40,853 nucleotides of DNA from an uncultured Bacteroidales bacterium (GTDB lineage: Bacteria > Bacteroidota > Bacteroidia > Bacteroidales > Lentimicrobiaceae): positions 1 to 40,853 of the forward strand of contig CALCQV010000112.1 of the NCBI GenBank assembly GCA_937894795.1, read 5' to 3'. The notes beneath the pieces were generated by a model. That model was not told where the DNA came from. It worked only from the letters and a program-made list of their open reading frames with translations, and ran no database searches. Position numbers and translations under genes: made by a program. Below, in pieces: positions 1-8,385 of this stretch; the stretch's first letter is position 1, and each line of letters opens with the position of its first letter.

Positions 1-56
1 AATAAGGTGGTGTCCTGAAGTATGCATAATTAGATGGGATTTATCGGATGCTTACG

Positions 57-647
57 TTACTTCCACTGAGCTGTTTCCAGTAAGTGCATTATATCAACTT
101 TTAAAAATTCTATAACAGGTGCTAAAGAGTCATTATTTGGTAAAGTGTTGAAGTACAATGCACCACGTAGAAAATGGTGTGTACTATCTGTAATATAGAA
201 TTGATAAGGAGAGGCAGCACCGGTACCTCTGATATCATATACAATTCCATGGATATCATTAACTTCATTATCTATTCTAATTTCTTCTATTGCACTTGCT
301 TTAGGAATATGTTTCATAACAAGTGAATGGGAATCCTCGGTATATACTTCCAGGTTATTTTCAACAGTTTTGTAGCTTATATGCACCCTTGCATTAAAAG
401 TAGGAAAATCAACATTGATCCAGTTTAATTGATCAGGCGAGTGTAAATCTTTCGTAATGGTTGCATATACAGGATATTCGAATTTGTATGGGTAAATGCT
501 ATCAAGTACTTTATACTCCTTTTCAGGTAATTCAATTCTGAAGTATCCCCGCGGTTTGGGCATATAATCAGAAGTACACCCCGTGTTAAGCAGAAATAAA
601 ATAAGAATTGGCAGAATATTAAAAAATACTTTATTTAGTGATTTCAT
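57..647 (-). CDS. gldD: Gliding motility lipoprotein GldD
   Basis: A 196-residue protein with a lipoprotein signal peptide: hydrophobic residues 8-22, then Cys24 in the lipobox LLNTGC. It is followed by the GldD hallmark YMPKPRGYFRIELPEKEY. GldD is an envelope lipoprotein needed for gliding and type IX secretion in Flavobacterium and is widely conserved in Bacteroidota, including non-gliders. It lies 60 bases downstream of gldE on the same strand, the usual gldE-gldD arrangement, so co-transcription is likely. Its presence fits the T9SS sorting domain seen on a protein at 23.4-26.5 kb. Its molecular role in the secretion machine is not visible from sequence. Confidence 0.93.
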   Translation of the reverse strand: MKSLNKVFFNILPILILFLLNTGCTSDYMPKPRGYFRIELPEKEYKVLDSIYPYKFEYPVYATITKDLHSPDQLNWINVDFPTFNARVHISYKTVENNLEVYTEDSHSLVMKHIPKASAIEEIRIDNEVNDIHGIVYDIRGTGAASPYQFYITDSTHHFLRGALYFNTLPNNDSLAPVIEFLKVDIMHLLETAQWK

Positions 648-707
648 TAGGATTGTAGTGTATCTAATTAGTGCAAATGAGAGTAATGATATTTCTTCTG
701 ATTATTG

Positions 708-2066
708 TCATTCCTCTTTGTTGATTTCATTTATAATGACTTTAATTCTTTTTATACTTCTTTTATCAACAATGTCCGGCTTGAAAGTATAATTGCCAAA
801 AGTAAATTGCTCATTGGTTTCCGGAATTCTGCCTGCTAATTCAAGTACCAAACCTGCTAAAGTATCTGACTCTCCTTTTATTTCTTGAAATATTCGATCG
901 TCAACTCCAATGACTTTACAAAAATCGTTTATTAGTGTTTTGCCCTCAAAAATGTATGTATTGTCATCAATTTTTGAATGATGGATTTCATCAACTTCAT
1001 TATCGAATTCATCATTTATTTCACCAACAATTTCTTCAAGGATATCTTCAAGCGTAACTATTCCTGAAGTGCCACCATATTCGTCAACCACTATAGCCAG
1101 ATGTATTTTTTTTGCTTGAAATTCTTGAAGCAGATCATTAATGCGTTTATACTCAGGAACAAAGAAAGCCGGTCGCTGTAAATGTTGCCATGAGAAATCT
1201 TCTGTCTGATGAATATGAGGAATCAAATCTTTGATATAAAGAATTCCGGTAACATTATCGAGGTTTTCATTAAAGATTGGGATTCTGGAATATCCTGATT
1301 CATTGATTATTTCAAGTAGATCATGAAAACTGGCATTGTCATTAATTGCTGTAACATCAATTCTTGGTTTCATGATTTCGCGTACAGCAATGTCACCAAA
1401 TTTTATTATACCCTTAAGTATCTTTCGTTCTTCATTTGGCGTATCACTATTAGATTCTGTAAGGTCAAGAGCTTCTGAAAGCTCATCCATTGTAAGATTA
1501 TGAATTTTATGCGCTATTCTTCTGTCAACAATATTTGAGGAATTTACTAGCAAAGAACTTAATGGATATAATAGCTGCTGAGCAAAGAATAGTGTTTTTG
1601 ACATCAGGCGAGCAATATTCATGTTATGATTAGTGGCGTATATCTTAGGGATAATTTCACCAAACAATAATATTAAGGTTGATAAAACTACTATTTCAAT
1701 AATTATTACTGAAAGAGAAGAAGCAGCCCCCCCGATAAAATTCAATATTAATAGTGAGGAAAGAATTACAATTGCTACATTAATAATAATATTGGCAATC
1801 ATTATTGTAGCCATTAACCTTTTAGGCTTCTCAAGTAACAAAAGTATAAGTCGGTTTTTACGGTTATCGCCTCTTTTTAGGCCATCCAATTGAAGCTGTG
1901 TCAAAGAAAAGAACGCAATTTCAGAGGCGCTGACAACCCCTGATAGTAATAACAGAATGAAGATAATTCCTATTACTATGACATTTTCCAGATCAAAACT
2001 CCCTGTAAAAGAGCTGAGCAATATTGATAGCAATTGATTACTGAATGAAGGACCTTGGTCTTCCAA
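708..2066 (-). CDS. gldE: Gliding-associated CNNM/CorC-type membrane protein GldE
   Basis: A 452-residue protein with DUF21/CNNM-CorC architecture. The N-terminal membrane domain has segments near residues 28-52, 84-110 and 117-140. A CBS pair follows, at about 232-290 (PRIDVTAI...SGYSRIPIF) and 305-355 (AIVVDEYGGTSGIVTLEDILEEIVGEI), then a C-terminal CorC/HlyC domain. Relatives are implicated in divalent cation (Mg/Co) efflux. GldE is the paralogue encoded directly upstream of gldD and supports GldD function in Flavobacterium. Position and domain order together give the call. On sequence alone a generic hemolysin/CorC label would be the alternative. A TATTTTTG box at 2107-2114 may serve as its promoter. 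Confidence 0.9.
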   Translation of the reverse strand: MEDQGPSFSNQLLSILLSSFTGSFDLENVIVIGIIFILLLLSGVVSASEIAFFSLTQLQLDGLKRGDNRKNRLILLLLEKPKRLMATIMIANIIINVAIVILSSLLILNFIGGAASSLSVIIIEIVVLSTLILLFGEIIPKIYATNHNMNIARLMSKTLFFAQQLLYPLSSLLVNSSNIVDRRIAHKIHNLTMDELSEALDLTESNSDTPNEERKILKGIIKFGDIAVREIMKPRIDVTAINDNASFHDLLEIINESGYSRIPIFNENLDNVTGILYIKDLIPHIHQTEDFSWQHLQRPAFFVPEYKRINDLLQEFQAKKIHLAIVVDEYGGTSGIVTLEDILEEIVGEINDEFDNEVDEIHHSKIDDNTYIFEGKTLINDFCKVIGVDDRIFQEIKGESDTLAGLVLELAGRIPETNEQFTFGNYTFKPDIVDKRSIKRIKVIINEINKEE

Positions 2067-2106
2067 AATGATTGAAATTAGCGTTTAATTAAACTTTTTG
2101 TTGTTG

Positions 2107-2114
2107 CAAAAATA
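2107..2114 (-). promoter_or_regulatory. Candidate Bacteroidota -7 box upstream of gldE
   Basis: The minus strand reads TATTTTTG, a match to the Bacteroidota -7 consensus TAnnTTTG, about 40 bases before the gldE ATG. No convincing TTTG element is seen at the expected -33 spacing, so this rests on the -7 match and its position only. Confidence 0.35.
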
Positions 2115-2160
2115 CTAAAAAAAACAATTATGTTTAATTTGAGACTCTAATGGTAAAACA

Positions 2161-2182
2161 AAAGGCCGGGTTAACGGCCTTT
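2161..2182 (-). terminator. Rho-independent terminator after butyrate kinase
   Basis: Perfect 8-bp arms AAAGGCCG and CGGCCTTT (2161-2168 and 2175-2182) around a 6-base loop. Read on the minus strand the hairpin is followed by TGTTTTACC, a T-rich tail. It starts 38 bases after the butyrate kinase stop codon and separates that gene from gldE. Confidence 0.85.
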
Positions 2183-2220
2183 CTAACACTCAATTATCAA
2201 ACAACAAACAAAAGTTAATA

Positions 2221-3297
2221 TTATTTATATTCTAACACTTCTATTTCTCCCTTCATTACCCCTATTGCATTTTGCGCAAGTGCATCTATTTCATCCTCAT
2301 TTGGGTATACTGTGACAGAGGAGATTTTTTCAATCTTTTGAATAAGAATATTAGCGAATAATGAATACTGGAATAAATCTCCGGATAGTATTATCATATC
2401 AGGTTTACCATCCAGGACGGTACACATAGCGCCAATTTCTTTAGCTACCTGATAAGCCATAGCATAAATTATAAATTCTGCATGCTTATCTCCATCAGCA
2501 ATTCTTTTTTCAATTGCTGAAAAGTTGGTAGTTCCTAGATATGCCTTTAATCCACCTTTTAATGTAACCATTTCAAGCACTTCATTCTCAGAATATCGGC
2601 CACTAAAGCACATTCTAATTAGATCACCTGTAGGCAAGCTGCCTGATCTTTCCAATGCAAAAGGACCGTCCCCATCAAACGCCTGATTCACATCTATTAC
2701 TAATCCATTTTTATGTGCACCAACTGAAATCCCACCACCACCGGCATGTACAACCAGCAATTGAAGGTCTTCATACTTCCGGTTAATTGTTTTAGCATAT
2801 TTTCTGGCAGCTACTTTTTGATTAAGAGCATGAAAAATAGACTTACGTTCGAACAAAGGATGACCTGATATGCGGGCTACTTCTGTGAGTTCATCTACAA
2901 CAACCGGATCTGCAATCAAGGGAAGGGCATTATTGAGAGCAGCAATTTCAGAAGCTATTATCCCACCGAGATTGGTTGCATGCATACCCATTACCCCTTT
3001 AAGCAAATCTTCCTTAAGTAGCTCATTTACCCTATATACACCTGAATTAACAGGTTTAATTAGCCCCCCTCTGGCAATGACAATCTCTAATTTATTCAGA
3101 TTAATATCATTATCCTTAAGCTCACGGATAATCGCCTGCTTGCGCATCTCAACCTGTCCAGGAATAGTACCACATGCCGAAATTTGCTCATCTGTATACT
3201 TGATGGTCTTAAGGAAACATAATTTCCCTTCTTTATACACGGCAATTTTAGATGATGTGTTTTTTGGATTTATTACCAGGATAATACCAAGTTTCAT
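2221..3297 (-). CDS. buk: Butyrate kinase (or branched-chain fatty acid kinase)
   Basis: A 358-residue ASKHA-fold kinase close to the usual length of butyrate kinase (about 355). It interconverts butyryl-phosphate plus ADP with butyrate plus ATP in the cytoplasm. The N-terminal phosphate loop reads VINPKNTSSKIAVY, then come EVARISGHPLFERKSIFHALNQKVAA, the glycine-rich VHAGGGGISVGAHKNG and the FDGDGPFALERSGSLP segment typical of Buk. The usual NPGSTS loop is NPKNTS here, an unusual variant. No phosphate butyryltransferase (ptb) is adjacent; it may lie elsewhere. Isobutyrate or isovalerate are equally possible substrates, given the leucine pathway genes nearby. A strong terminator follows the gene. 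Confidence 0.88.
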   Translation of the reverse strand: MKLGIILVINPKNTSSKIAVYKEGKLCFLKTIKYTDEQISACGTIPGQVEMRKQAIIRELKDNDINLNKLEIVIARGGLIKPVNSGVYRVNELLKEDLLKGVMGMHATNLGGIIASEIAALNNALPLIADPVVVDELTEVARISGHPLFERKSIFHALNQKVAARKYAKTINRKYEDLQLLVVHAGGGGISVGAHKNGLVIDVNQAFDGDGPFALERSGSLPTGDLIRMCFSGRYSENEVLEMVTLKGGLKAYLGTTNFSAIEKRIADGDKHAEFIIYAMAYQVAKEIGAMCTVLDGKPDMIILSGDLFQYSLFANILIQKIEKISSVTVYPNEDEIDALAQNAIGVMKGEIEVLEYK

Positions 3298-3371
3298 TGC
3301 TTAAAAGTTTTTATTAGTTGAATAAATATGTGAATTGTTTGGTAAAATGAAGTAATTGTAACATATTTAGT

Positions 3372-3407
3372 CAAAGTCTCCCTATAAACAAGGGTTTACT
3401 GACTTTG
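3372..3407 (-). terminator. Possible compound hairpin after msrC
   Basis: Outer arms CAAAGTC/GACTTTG (3372-3378 and 3401-3407) enclose an inner CCCT/AGGG pair. It begins four bases past the stop codon of the methionine sulfoxide reductase gene. The 3' tail on the minus strand is ACTAAATATG, not a U-tract, so it may stabilise the mRNA end rather than terminate. Confidence 0.35.
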
Positions 3408-3411
3408 TTTA

Positions 3412-3873
3412 TCATAGATTGGTCAATAATTCAGTAATTTGTTCAAGGTATTTGGCATCCACTGTTGTAAATGATTCAATATCTTTACTATCCACATCCA
3501 GGACTCCCGTAATTTTTCCCAATTTATTCTTAACAGGAACTACGATTTCACTTTTCGACCTTGAATCACAAGCAATATGTCCTGGGTATTTATGTACATC
3601 CGGCACCACGATTATGGTCTGTTGTTCAACAGATGCTAAGCATACTCCACGACCTTCGAGGATTTGACAAGCGGGTGGCCCCTGATAAGGACCAACAATC
3701 ATTCGATGCCCATCCAACCTATAAAAACCACACCAAAAGAAGTATTCCATTTTATTAAATAATACAGATGCAATTGTTGCTTGTGCCGCTTGTTCATCAG
3801 GACTTTTTTGTAAAAGTTCTTTAATTTGATTGAGCAATCTCTGATATCTCTGTTCCTTTTTTCTTTCGTCCAT
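3412..3873 (-). CDS. msrC: Free methionine-(R)-sulfoxide reductase (GAF-type fRMsr)
   Basis: A 153-residue single GAF domain with the full fRMsr signature: GPYQGPPAC, GRGVC and GHIACDSRSKSEIVVPV. These carry the three conserved redox cysteines of the YebR/MsrC family, and a GVLDVDS segment follows. The enzyme reduces free methionine-R-sulfoxide with thioredoxin as electron donor, a cytoplasmic antioxidant repair function. All three cysteines are present, so activity is expected. It is encoded upstream of buk on the same strand with a gap of about 115 bases containing a possible hairpin, so it may be its own transcription unit. Confidence 0.9.
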   Translation of the reverse strand: MDERKKEQRYQRLLNQIKELLQKSPDEQAAQATIASVLFNKMEYFFWCGFYRLDGHRMIVGPYQGPPACQILEGRGVCLASVEQQTIIVVPDVHKYPGHIACDSRSKSEIVVPVKNKLGKITGVLDVDSKDIESFTTVDAKYLEQITELLTNL

Positions 3874-4007
3874 AATTAATTATTTTGTTCTCCTCAAAGT
3901 TAATAAAAAGAAGGTGATGGCAATCATAATCATTTATTGACATATATTTGACTGTAAACTAAACCAGTAAAAATTGCAATAATTTTTTTTCAACATCAAT
4001 TAATCAC

Positions 4008-4015
4008 TAATTTTG
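4008..4015 (+). promoter_or_regulatory. Candidate -7 box upstream of scoA
   Basis: TAATTTTG matches TAnnTTTG and lies 44 bases before the scoA start codon. It follows a T-rich stretch near the -33 position, but no clear TTTG is present there. It would drive the scoA-scoB-lyase group divergently from msrC. Confidence 0.4.
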
Positions 4016-4059
4016 GTCATTCTATTATTGAAAAATCACAAACTTTAACCAAGAATAGC

Positions 4060-4749
4060 ATGAATAAAGTAGTAAAGGATGCGCAGGAAGCCATTGCTGG
4101 AATTAAAGATGGCATGACTTTAATGGTAGGCGGTTTTGGATTAAGTGGAATTCCAGAAAACTGCATTACAGCACTAGTTGAAAGTGGAATCAAAGATTTG
4201 ACTTGTATTTCAAATAATGCAGGAGTAGATGATTTTGGTTTAGGATTATTGCTCCAGAAAAGACAAGTTAAGAAGATGATATCTTCTTATGTAGGTGAAA
4301 ATGCCGAATTTGAGCGTCAACTCCTGGCTGGTGAATTGGAAGTAGACCTGATTCCACAGGGTACACTTGCTGAAAGATGTAGGGCCGGTGGAGCAGGGAT
4401 TCCTGCATTTTATGTACCTGCCGGTTATGGTACTGAGGTGGCTGATAACAAGGAAGTAAGAGTTTTTAATGGCAAGCCTCACCTGCTTGAATATGGAATG
4501 GTGGCTGATTTTGCAATAGTAAAAGCCTGGAAAGGAGACACACATGGAAATCTAATCTATAGAAACACAGCTAATAATTTTAATCAACCAATGGCAACTG
4601 CAGGAAAGATTACTATTGCTGAAGTTGAAGAATTAGTCCCTGCCGGTACCCTTGACCCTAATATGATTCATACCCCGGGTATTTATGTTCAACGTATCTT
4701 TCAGGGCAAGAACTATGAGAAAAGAATTGAACGAAAGACAGAACGTTAA
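4060..4749 (+). CDS. scoA: 3-oxoacid (succinyl-CoA:acetoacetate) CoA-transferase subunit A
   Basis: A 229-residue class I CoA-transferase alpha subunit. The CoA-binding start DGMTLMVGGFGLSGIPENC is followed by NNAGVDDFGLGLLL, GENAEFERQLLAGELEVDLIPQGTLAER and GAGIPAFYVPAGYGT, matching SCOT-type ScoA better than AtoD. With ScoB it transfers CoA between succinyl-CoA and acetoacetate, giving acetoacetyl-CoA. The next gene is subunit B, 88 bases downstream. The two leucine-derived products of HMG-CoA lyase (encoded at 12.7 kb) include acetoacetate, so this enzyme likely completes that route. Other short 3-oxo or acyl acids cannot be excluded as substrates. Confidence 0.92.
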   Translation: MNKVVKDAQEAIAGIKDGMTLMVGGFGLSGIPENCITALVESGIKDLTCISNNAGVDDFGLGLLLQKRQVKKMISSYVGENAEFERQLLAGELEVDLIPQGTLAERCRAGGAGIPAFYVPAGYGTEVADNKEVRVFNGKPHLLEYGMVADFAIVKAWKGDTHGNLIYRNTANNFNQPMATAGKITIAEVEELVPAGTLDPNMIHTPGIYVQRIFQGKNYEKRIERKTER

Positions 4750-4837
4750 TTATTGAAAGTGATATATTATTCATAATTCTTACCTAATAACGTGTTGATT
4801 AAAGAATTGTAATACAAATTATTAAAGATTTATCCAA

Positions 4838-5494
4838 ATGGCTTTAACAAAAGAACAAATAGCACAACGAATTGCCAAAGAATTAAAAGATGGTTATTAT
4901 GTAAACCTGGGTATTGGCATCCCAACATTGGTTGCAAATTATATACCCGAGGGAGTTGAGGTGATTTTACAGTCTGAGAATGGAATGTTGGGCATTGGAC
5001 CATTTCCACTTCAGGGAGAAGCTGATCCGGATCTCATAAATGCTGGAAAACAAACAGTTACTGTATTACCGGGCGGATCTTTCTTTGATTCTTCTGCTAG
5101 TTTTGGAATGATTCGTGGAGGTCATGTTGATCTGACTGTTTTAGGCGCATTTGAAGTAACAGATAAAGGCGACATTGCAAGTTGGAAAATACCTGGAAAG
5201 ATGGTGAAAGGCATGGGTGGAGCAATGGACCTTGTTGCTTCAGCTAAAAATATAGTCGTTGCCATGCAACACACTAGTAAAGATGGCCAATCTAAACTTT
5301 TAAAAGAATGTACACTTCCGCTTACGGGGGTTGCCTGTGTTAAAAAAATTGTTAGTGATTTAGCTGTGATAGATGTTACCGATGAGGGTTTCAAATTACT
5401 TGAAAGAGCTCCCGGGGTTACAGTTGATGATATTCGGAAGGCCACTGAAGGAAAGTTGATTGTTGAAGGTGAAATTCCTGAAATGCAATTCTAA
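4838..5494 (+). CDS. scoB: 3-oxoacid CoA-transferase subunit B
   Basis: A 218-residue class I CoA-transferase beta subunit. It begins ALTKEQIAQRIAKELKDGYYVNLGIGIPTLVANY and carries the catalytic SENGMLGIGPFP motif, whose Glu forms the enzyme-CoA thioester. GGSFFDSSASFGMIRGGHVDLTVLGAFEV follows. It forms the active heterotetramer with ScoA, encoded immediately upstream. All family motifs are intact. The A-B order and close spacing indicate one transcript. Confidence 0.93.
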   Translation: MALTKEQIAQRIAKELKDGYYVNLGIGIPTLVANYIPEGVEVILQSENGMLGIGPFPLQGEADPDLINAGKQTVTVLPGGSFFDSSASFGMIRGGHVDLTVLGAFEVTDKGDIASWKIPGKMVKGMGGAMDLVASAKNIVVAMQHTSKDGQSKLLKECTLPLTGVACVKKIVSDLAVIDVTDEGFKLLERAPGVTVDDIRKATEGKLIVEGEIPEMQF

Positions 5495-5675
5495 CCTTAT
5501 AATTATTTGTTTTCTCATACGATTGGGCTACTTAATTGGAAGTTAAGTGAACATTTGATTTATATTGTACGTTACATTCTGCCTTTGAAATTCAATCAAT
5601 GATTCAATAAAGTGAATGAACGGTATGCTTTGTTTTCGCTTTTCTTGACGCAATTATATCAAATCCAACAACAAT

Positions 5676-6686
5676 ATGAATTTCCCAAAGAAAGTAACCA
5701 TAGGAGACATAACCGTTCGTGACGGCTTTCAACACGAAGAAATATTTATACCTACAGAAGCAAAGATTTGGGTTGCTGAACAGCTGGTGCTTGCAGGTTT
5801 CAAGCATATTGAAGTATCAAATTTCGGCAATCCTACGGGAATGCCTCAGTTTAAAGATGCTGATGAATTGTTTAAGAAATTGCGGAATAGCAAGAATATC
5901 GCACATTTACTTCCAAGCATTAAGTTAACGGCTATTACAATACGCGAAAAAGCAATTGAAAGAGCAATTCGTGCAAAACAGGAGGGATGGGGCCCTGACC
6001 GAATCCTCCTTATGGTATCTACAAGTGAATCCCATCACCGGAAAAATTCAGGTCTATCTCTTAGCGATTACTGGAAGATGGCTGAAAAATATATTCCATT
6101 GGCTCATGATGCCGGTATTAAAGTAAATGGTACTGTAAGTACAATTTGGGGATGTCCTATCGAAGGTCCAACAGAAATGTCTAAAGCTATTGAATTCACT
6201 AATCGTTGGCTTGAAATTGGAGCTGATGATGTTGAACACGCTGACCATGATGGAAGTGCATCTCCCGACAGAGTATATCGTTATTTTTCAATGCTACTTG
6301 ATTATATCCCCAAACCCGAAAAGCATATAGTACACTTTCATACCACCAGAGGGTGGGGGCTGGCAAATGTACTAGCCGCTTTGCAAGCAGGAATGACAAA
6401 TTATGAATCAACAATGGGTGGTATAGGAGGTCAACCGGCTAATTTTGTTGATGGGGTTCCTGTTGCAGGAACAGGTGCCTATTACTATAAAGATCCGGGT
6501 ATTACCGGGCTTGTTTCTACGGAGGATATGGTAGTAATGATGGATGAGATGGGTATTGAAACCAATCTTGACGTTGATAAAGTGCTTGAGATAGGAAGAA
6601 TGGTTGAAAGAATCACCGGTCGACGTCTTCGTTCAGAAGCCATCAGGACAGGTAGAATTCCGAAAAAACTCAGTGGAAAATTGTAA
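5676..6686 (+). CDS. HMG-CoA lyase-like DRE-TIM metallolyase, catalytic Cys replaced
   Basis: A 336-residue protein of the HMG-CoA lyase / DRE-TIM family. Metal and active-site elements are present: Arg15-Asp16 in TVRDGFQHE and the HFH pair His220/His222. The HMG-CoA lyase signature GxGGCP reads MGGIGGQPANF, with Gln253 where the catalytic Cys should be. A roughly 15-residue insertion follows, and the metal-ligand Asn (GN in the canonical enzyme) is Leu in ITGLVSTED. It is longer than the canonical 291-residue lyase at 12.7 kb and has a C-terminal extension ending TGRIPKKLSGKL. It follows scoB by 181 bases on the same strand, which suggests a short-chain acyl or 3-oxoacyl role. The exact reaction is unknown. 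Confidence 0.75.
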   Translation: MNFPKKVTIGDITVRDGFQHEEIFIPTEAKIWVAEQLVLAGFKHIEVSNFGNPTGMPQFKDADELFKKLRNSKNIAHLLPSIKLTAITIREKAIERAIRAKQEGWGPDRILLMVSTSESHHRKNSGLSLSDYWKMAEKYIPLAHDAGIKVNGTVSTIWGCPIEGPTEMSKAIEFTNRWLEIGADDVEHADHDGSASPDRVYRYFSMLLDYIPKPEKHIVHFHTTRGWGLANVLAALQAGMTNYESTMGGIGGQPANFVDGVPVAGTGAYYYKDPGITGLVSTEDMVVMMDEMGIETNLDVDKVLEIGRMVERITGRRLRSEAIRTGRIPKKLSGKL

Positions 6687-6705
6687 TTAAAAGATTATGC
6701 GGAAT

Positions 6706-7134
6706 CTAAAATGGTAAATCATCAGGTTCCGGATTAACAGGTGCAGGTGCACTTGGCAAAGTGACACCATTTTGCTCATATCCTTGATTATTCTCATTAT
6801 TATGGCGTGAACCAAGCATATTGATGTTGTCAGCTTCAATATCGGTAATATATTTTTTCTGACCATCTTTTTCATAGGTTCTATACCTTATTCGCCCTTC
6901 GATATATACTTGTGAACCTTTTCTTAGAAATTTCTCAGCAATATCTGCAAGACTTCGCCAAACAACGATGTTATGCCACTCGGTCTGCTCAACATCCTGG
7001 CCTTCTTTATTGCGGTAGATTTCAGTTGTTGCCAGGGAGAAGGTTACTTTTTTAACTCCTGTGTCAAAACTAAATACCTCAGGATCCTTACCCAGATTTC
7101 CAATTAATATTACTTTGTTTACTCCTCTTGCCAT
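6706..7134 (-). CDS. ssb: Single-stranded DNA-binding protein
   Basis: A 142-residue SSB with an N-terminal OB fold (VNKVILIGNLGKDPEV; WHNIVVWRSLADIAEKFLRKGSQVYIEGRIRYRTY), a low-complexity Asn/Gln/Pro linker from about residue 108, and the acidic C-terminal tip DDLPF that docks partner proteins. It binds single-stranded DNA during replication, recombination and repair. It lies downstream of mutY (75-base gap) and converges with the lyase-like gene, whose stop codon is 20 bases away. In many Bacteroidota gldE follows ssb directly; here it does not. Confidence 0.96.
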   Translation of the reverse strand: MARGVNKVILIGNLGKDPEVFSFDTGVKKVTFSLATTEIYRNKEGQDVEQTEWHNIVVWRSLADIAEKFLRKGSQVYIEGRIRYRTYEKDGQKKYITDIEADNINMLGSRHNNENNQGYEQNGVTLPSAPAPVNPEPDDLPF

Positions 7135-7209
7135 GGCTTCCCTTTTTAAATTTATAATAAGTAGTTCTCCACAAATTTAGTGTCTATATAAATTACAGCC
7201 AAAAAAAAA

Positions 7210-8250
7210 TTAATACGTTTTCAAAAAGTTTTCAATTATACGTGGAAATGGATAACTATTATCATCTTGGTTAACAAAGGTATACTCCTTTTCAGAAAAG
7301 AAATCGCTATTGCTTAAATTAATTGTAAATATTCTAATATTTAAAGTTTGGTGAGAAAGTTGGTGGATAAAGTCCTTCCTTCCTTTAAGAACAACAGTTT
7401 CCTGATGCAGACCGTTCAAGAAACTAATTGTTTTTAACTCATTATAATCTAACAACTTATCGCATTCTACCAAAGGTAATTCCCATAAGTTTTTCCAAAT
7501 GTCTTCTTTCAGTCTTTTTTTAATTACAATCATATTGTTTGGTAAGACCAGATGAAAGTAATTAAAGAATCGCATTTTCTTCTTTATTTGCTTTTTCTTT
7601 TTAGGAAGAATGGTGATTTTATTGTTTTGGAATGCAAAACACGAATCATAAAATGGGCAGATTTCGCATTTTGGTGCCAATGGTTTACAAATCACCGCTC
7701 CATATTCCATCACGGCCTGGTTATAGTCTCCTGGAGCATTTTGAGATATTAATTGTTCAGATATCAGCTGTATTTTTCTTTTAAAAACAGATGTGCTTAC
7801 AGCATCTTCAATTCCATAATACCTTGAAATAACTCTGGATACATTACCATCAATAGCCGGAACTGATTCATTATAACATATGGAAGCTATAGCAGCTGCT
7901 GTATAGGGGCCAATCCCTTTCAAATCCATTAATGATTTATAGGTACATGGAAATTTGCCATTCAATTGTTGTACCACATATTTGGCGGTGTAATGAATAT
8001 TCCGGGCTCTGGAATAATATCCGAGGCCTTTCCATACATTTAGGATTGATTGTTCTGATGCTTCTGAAAGAACCTGAATATTAGGGAACTGCCGAATGAG
8101 ATTAAAGTAGTAGGGAATGCCTTGATCAACCCTGGTTTGTTGCAGAATGATTTCTGATATCCAAATCTTATATGGATCTTTTGAATCTCTCCATGGTAAG
8201 TCCCTCTTATTTGAACGATACCATCTTAATAGAGTATCTGAAAAATTCAT
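7210..8250 (-). CDS. mutY: A/G-specific adenine glycosylase MutY
   Basis: A 346-residue base-excision repair glycosylase that removes adenine mispaired with 8-oxoguanine. The N-terminal catalytic part has PWRDSKDPYKIWISEIILQQTRV, the helix-hairpin-helix LKGIGPYTAAAIAS and the catalytic Asp in PAIDGNVSRV. A four-cysteine [4Fe-4S] loop follows with spacing C-x6-C-x2-C-x5-C (CKPLAPKCEICPFYDSC). The C-terminal part is the NUDIX-like 8-oxoG recognition domain. It is divergent from the HU gene with a 135-base shared upstream region. Confidence 0.95.
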   Translation of the reverse strand: MNFSDTLLRWYRSNKRDLPWRDSKDPYKIWISEIILQQTRVDQGIPYYFNLIRQFPNIQVLSEASEQSILNVWKGLGYYSRARNIHYTAKYVVQQLNGKFPCTYKSLMDLKGIGPYTAAAIASICYNESVPAIDGNVSRVISRYYGIEDAVSTSVFKRKIQLISEQLISQNAPGDYNQAVMEYGAVICKPLAPKCEICPFYDSCFAFQNNKITILPKKKKQIKKKMRFFNYFHLVLPNNMIVIKKRLKEDIWKNLWELPLVECDKLLDYNELKTISFLNGLHQETVVLKGRKDFIHQLSHQTLNIRIFTINLSNSDFFSEKEYTFVNQDDNSYPFPRIIENFLKTY

Positions 8251-8328
8251 AAAACAACTGAATTAGTTAAAATTGAGGCAATTGCCATTAAAAAAGTGCT
8301 TAAATTTTCTTATTGTTCCAAAATCATT

Positions 8329-8336
8329 TATATTTG
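8329..8336 (+). promoter_or_regulatory. Candidate -7 box upstream of the HU gene
   Basis: TATATTTG matches TAnnTTTG and is followed by CAGCCCG, a common context for Bacteroidota start sites. It lies 49 bases before the HU ATG, with an A/T-rich leader between. The -33 region has no clear TTTG, only a T-rich stretch. Confidence 0.45.
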
Positions 8337-8385
8337 CAGCCCGTTAAAAAATTTATTATCAAAACTTTAAAAATCTATAACCAAC

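Noticed and set aside
1..56. Possible gene fragment before the gldD stop codon
   Set aside because: Only 56 bases with no supportable reading frame or structure.
2870..3304. 144-residue plus-strand ORF
   Set aside because: It is fully antisense to butyrate kinase, which has intact family motifs; its Ser/Thr/Ile-rich composition is that of a reverse-frame shadow.
5530..5548. Inverted repeat ACTTAA/TTAAGT after scoB
   Set aside because: The six-bp A/T-rich arms are weak and no U-tract follows; likely chance in A/T-rich DNA.
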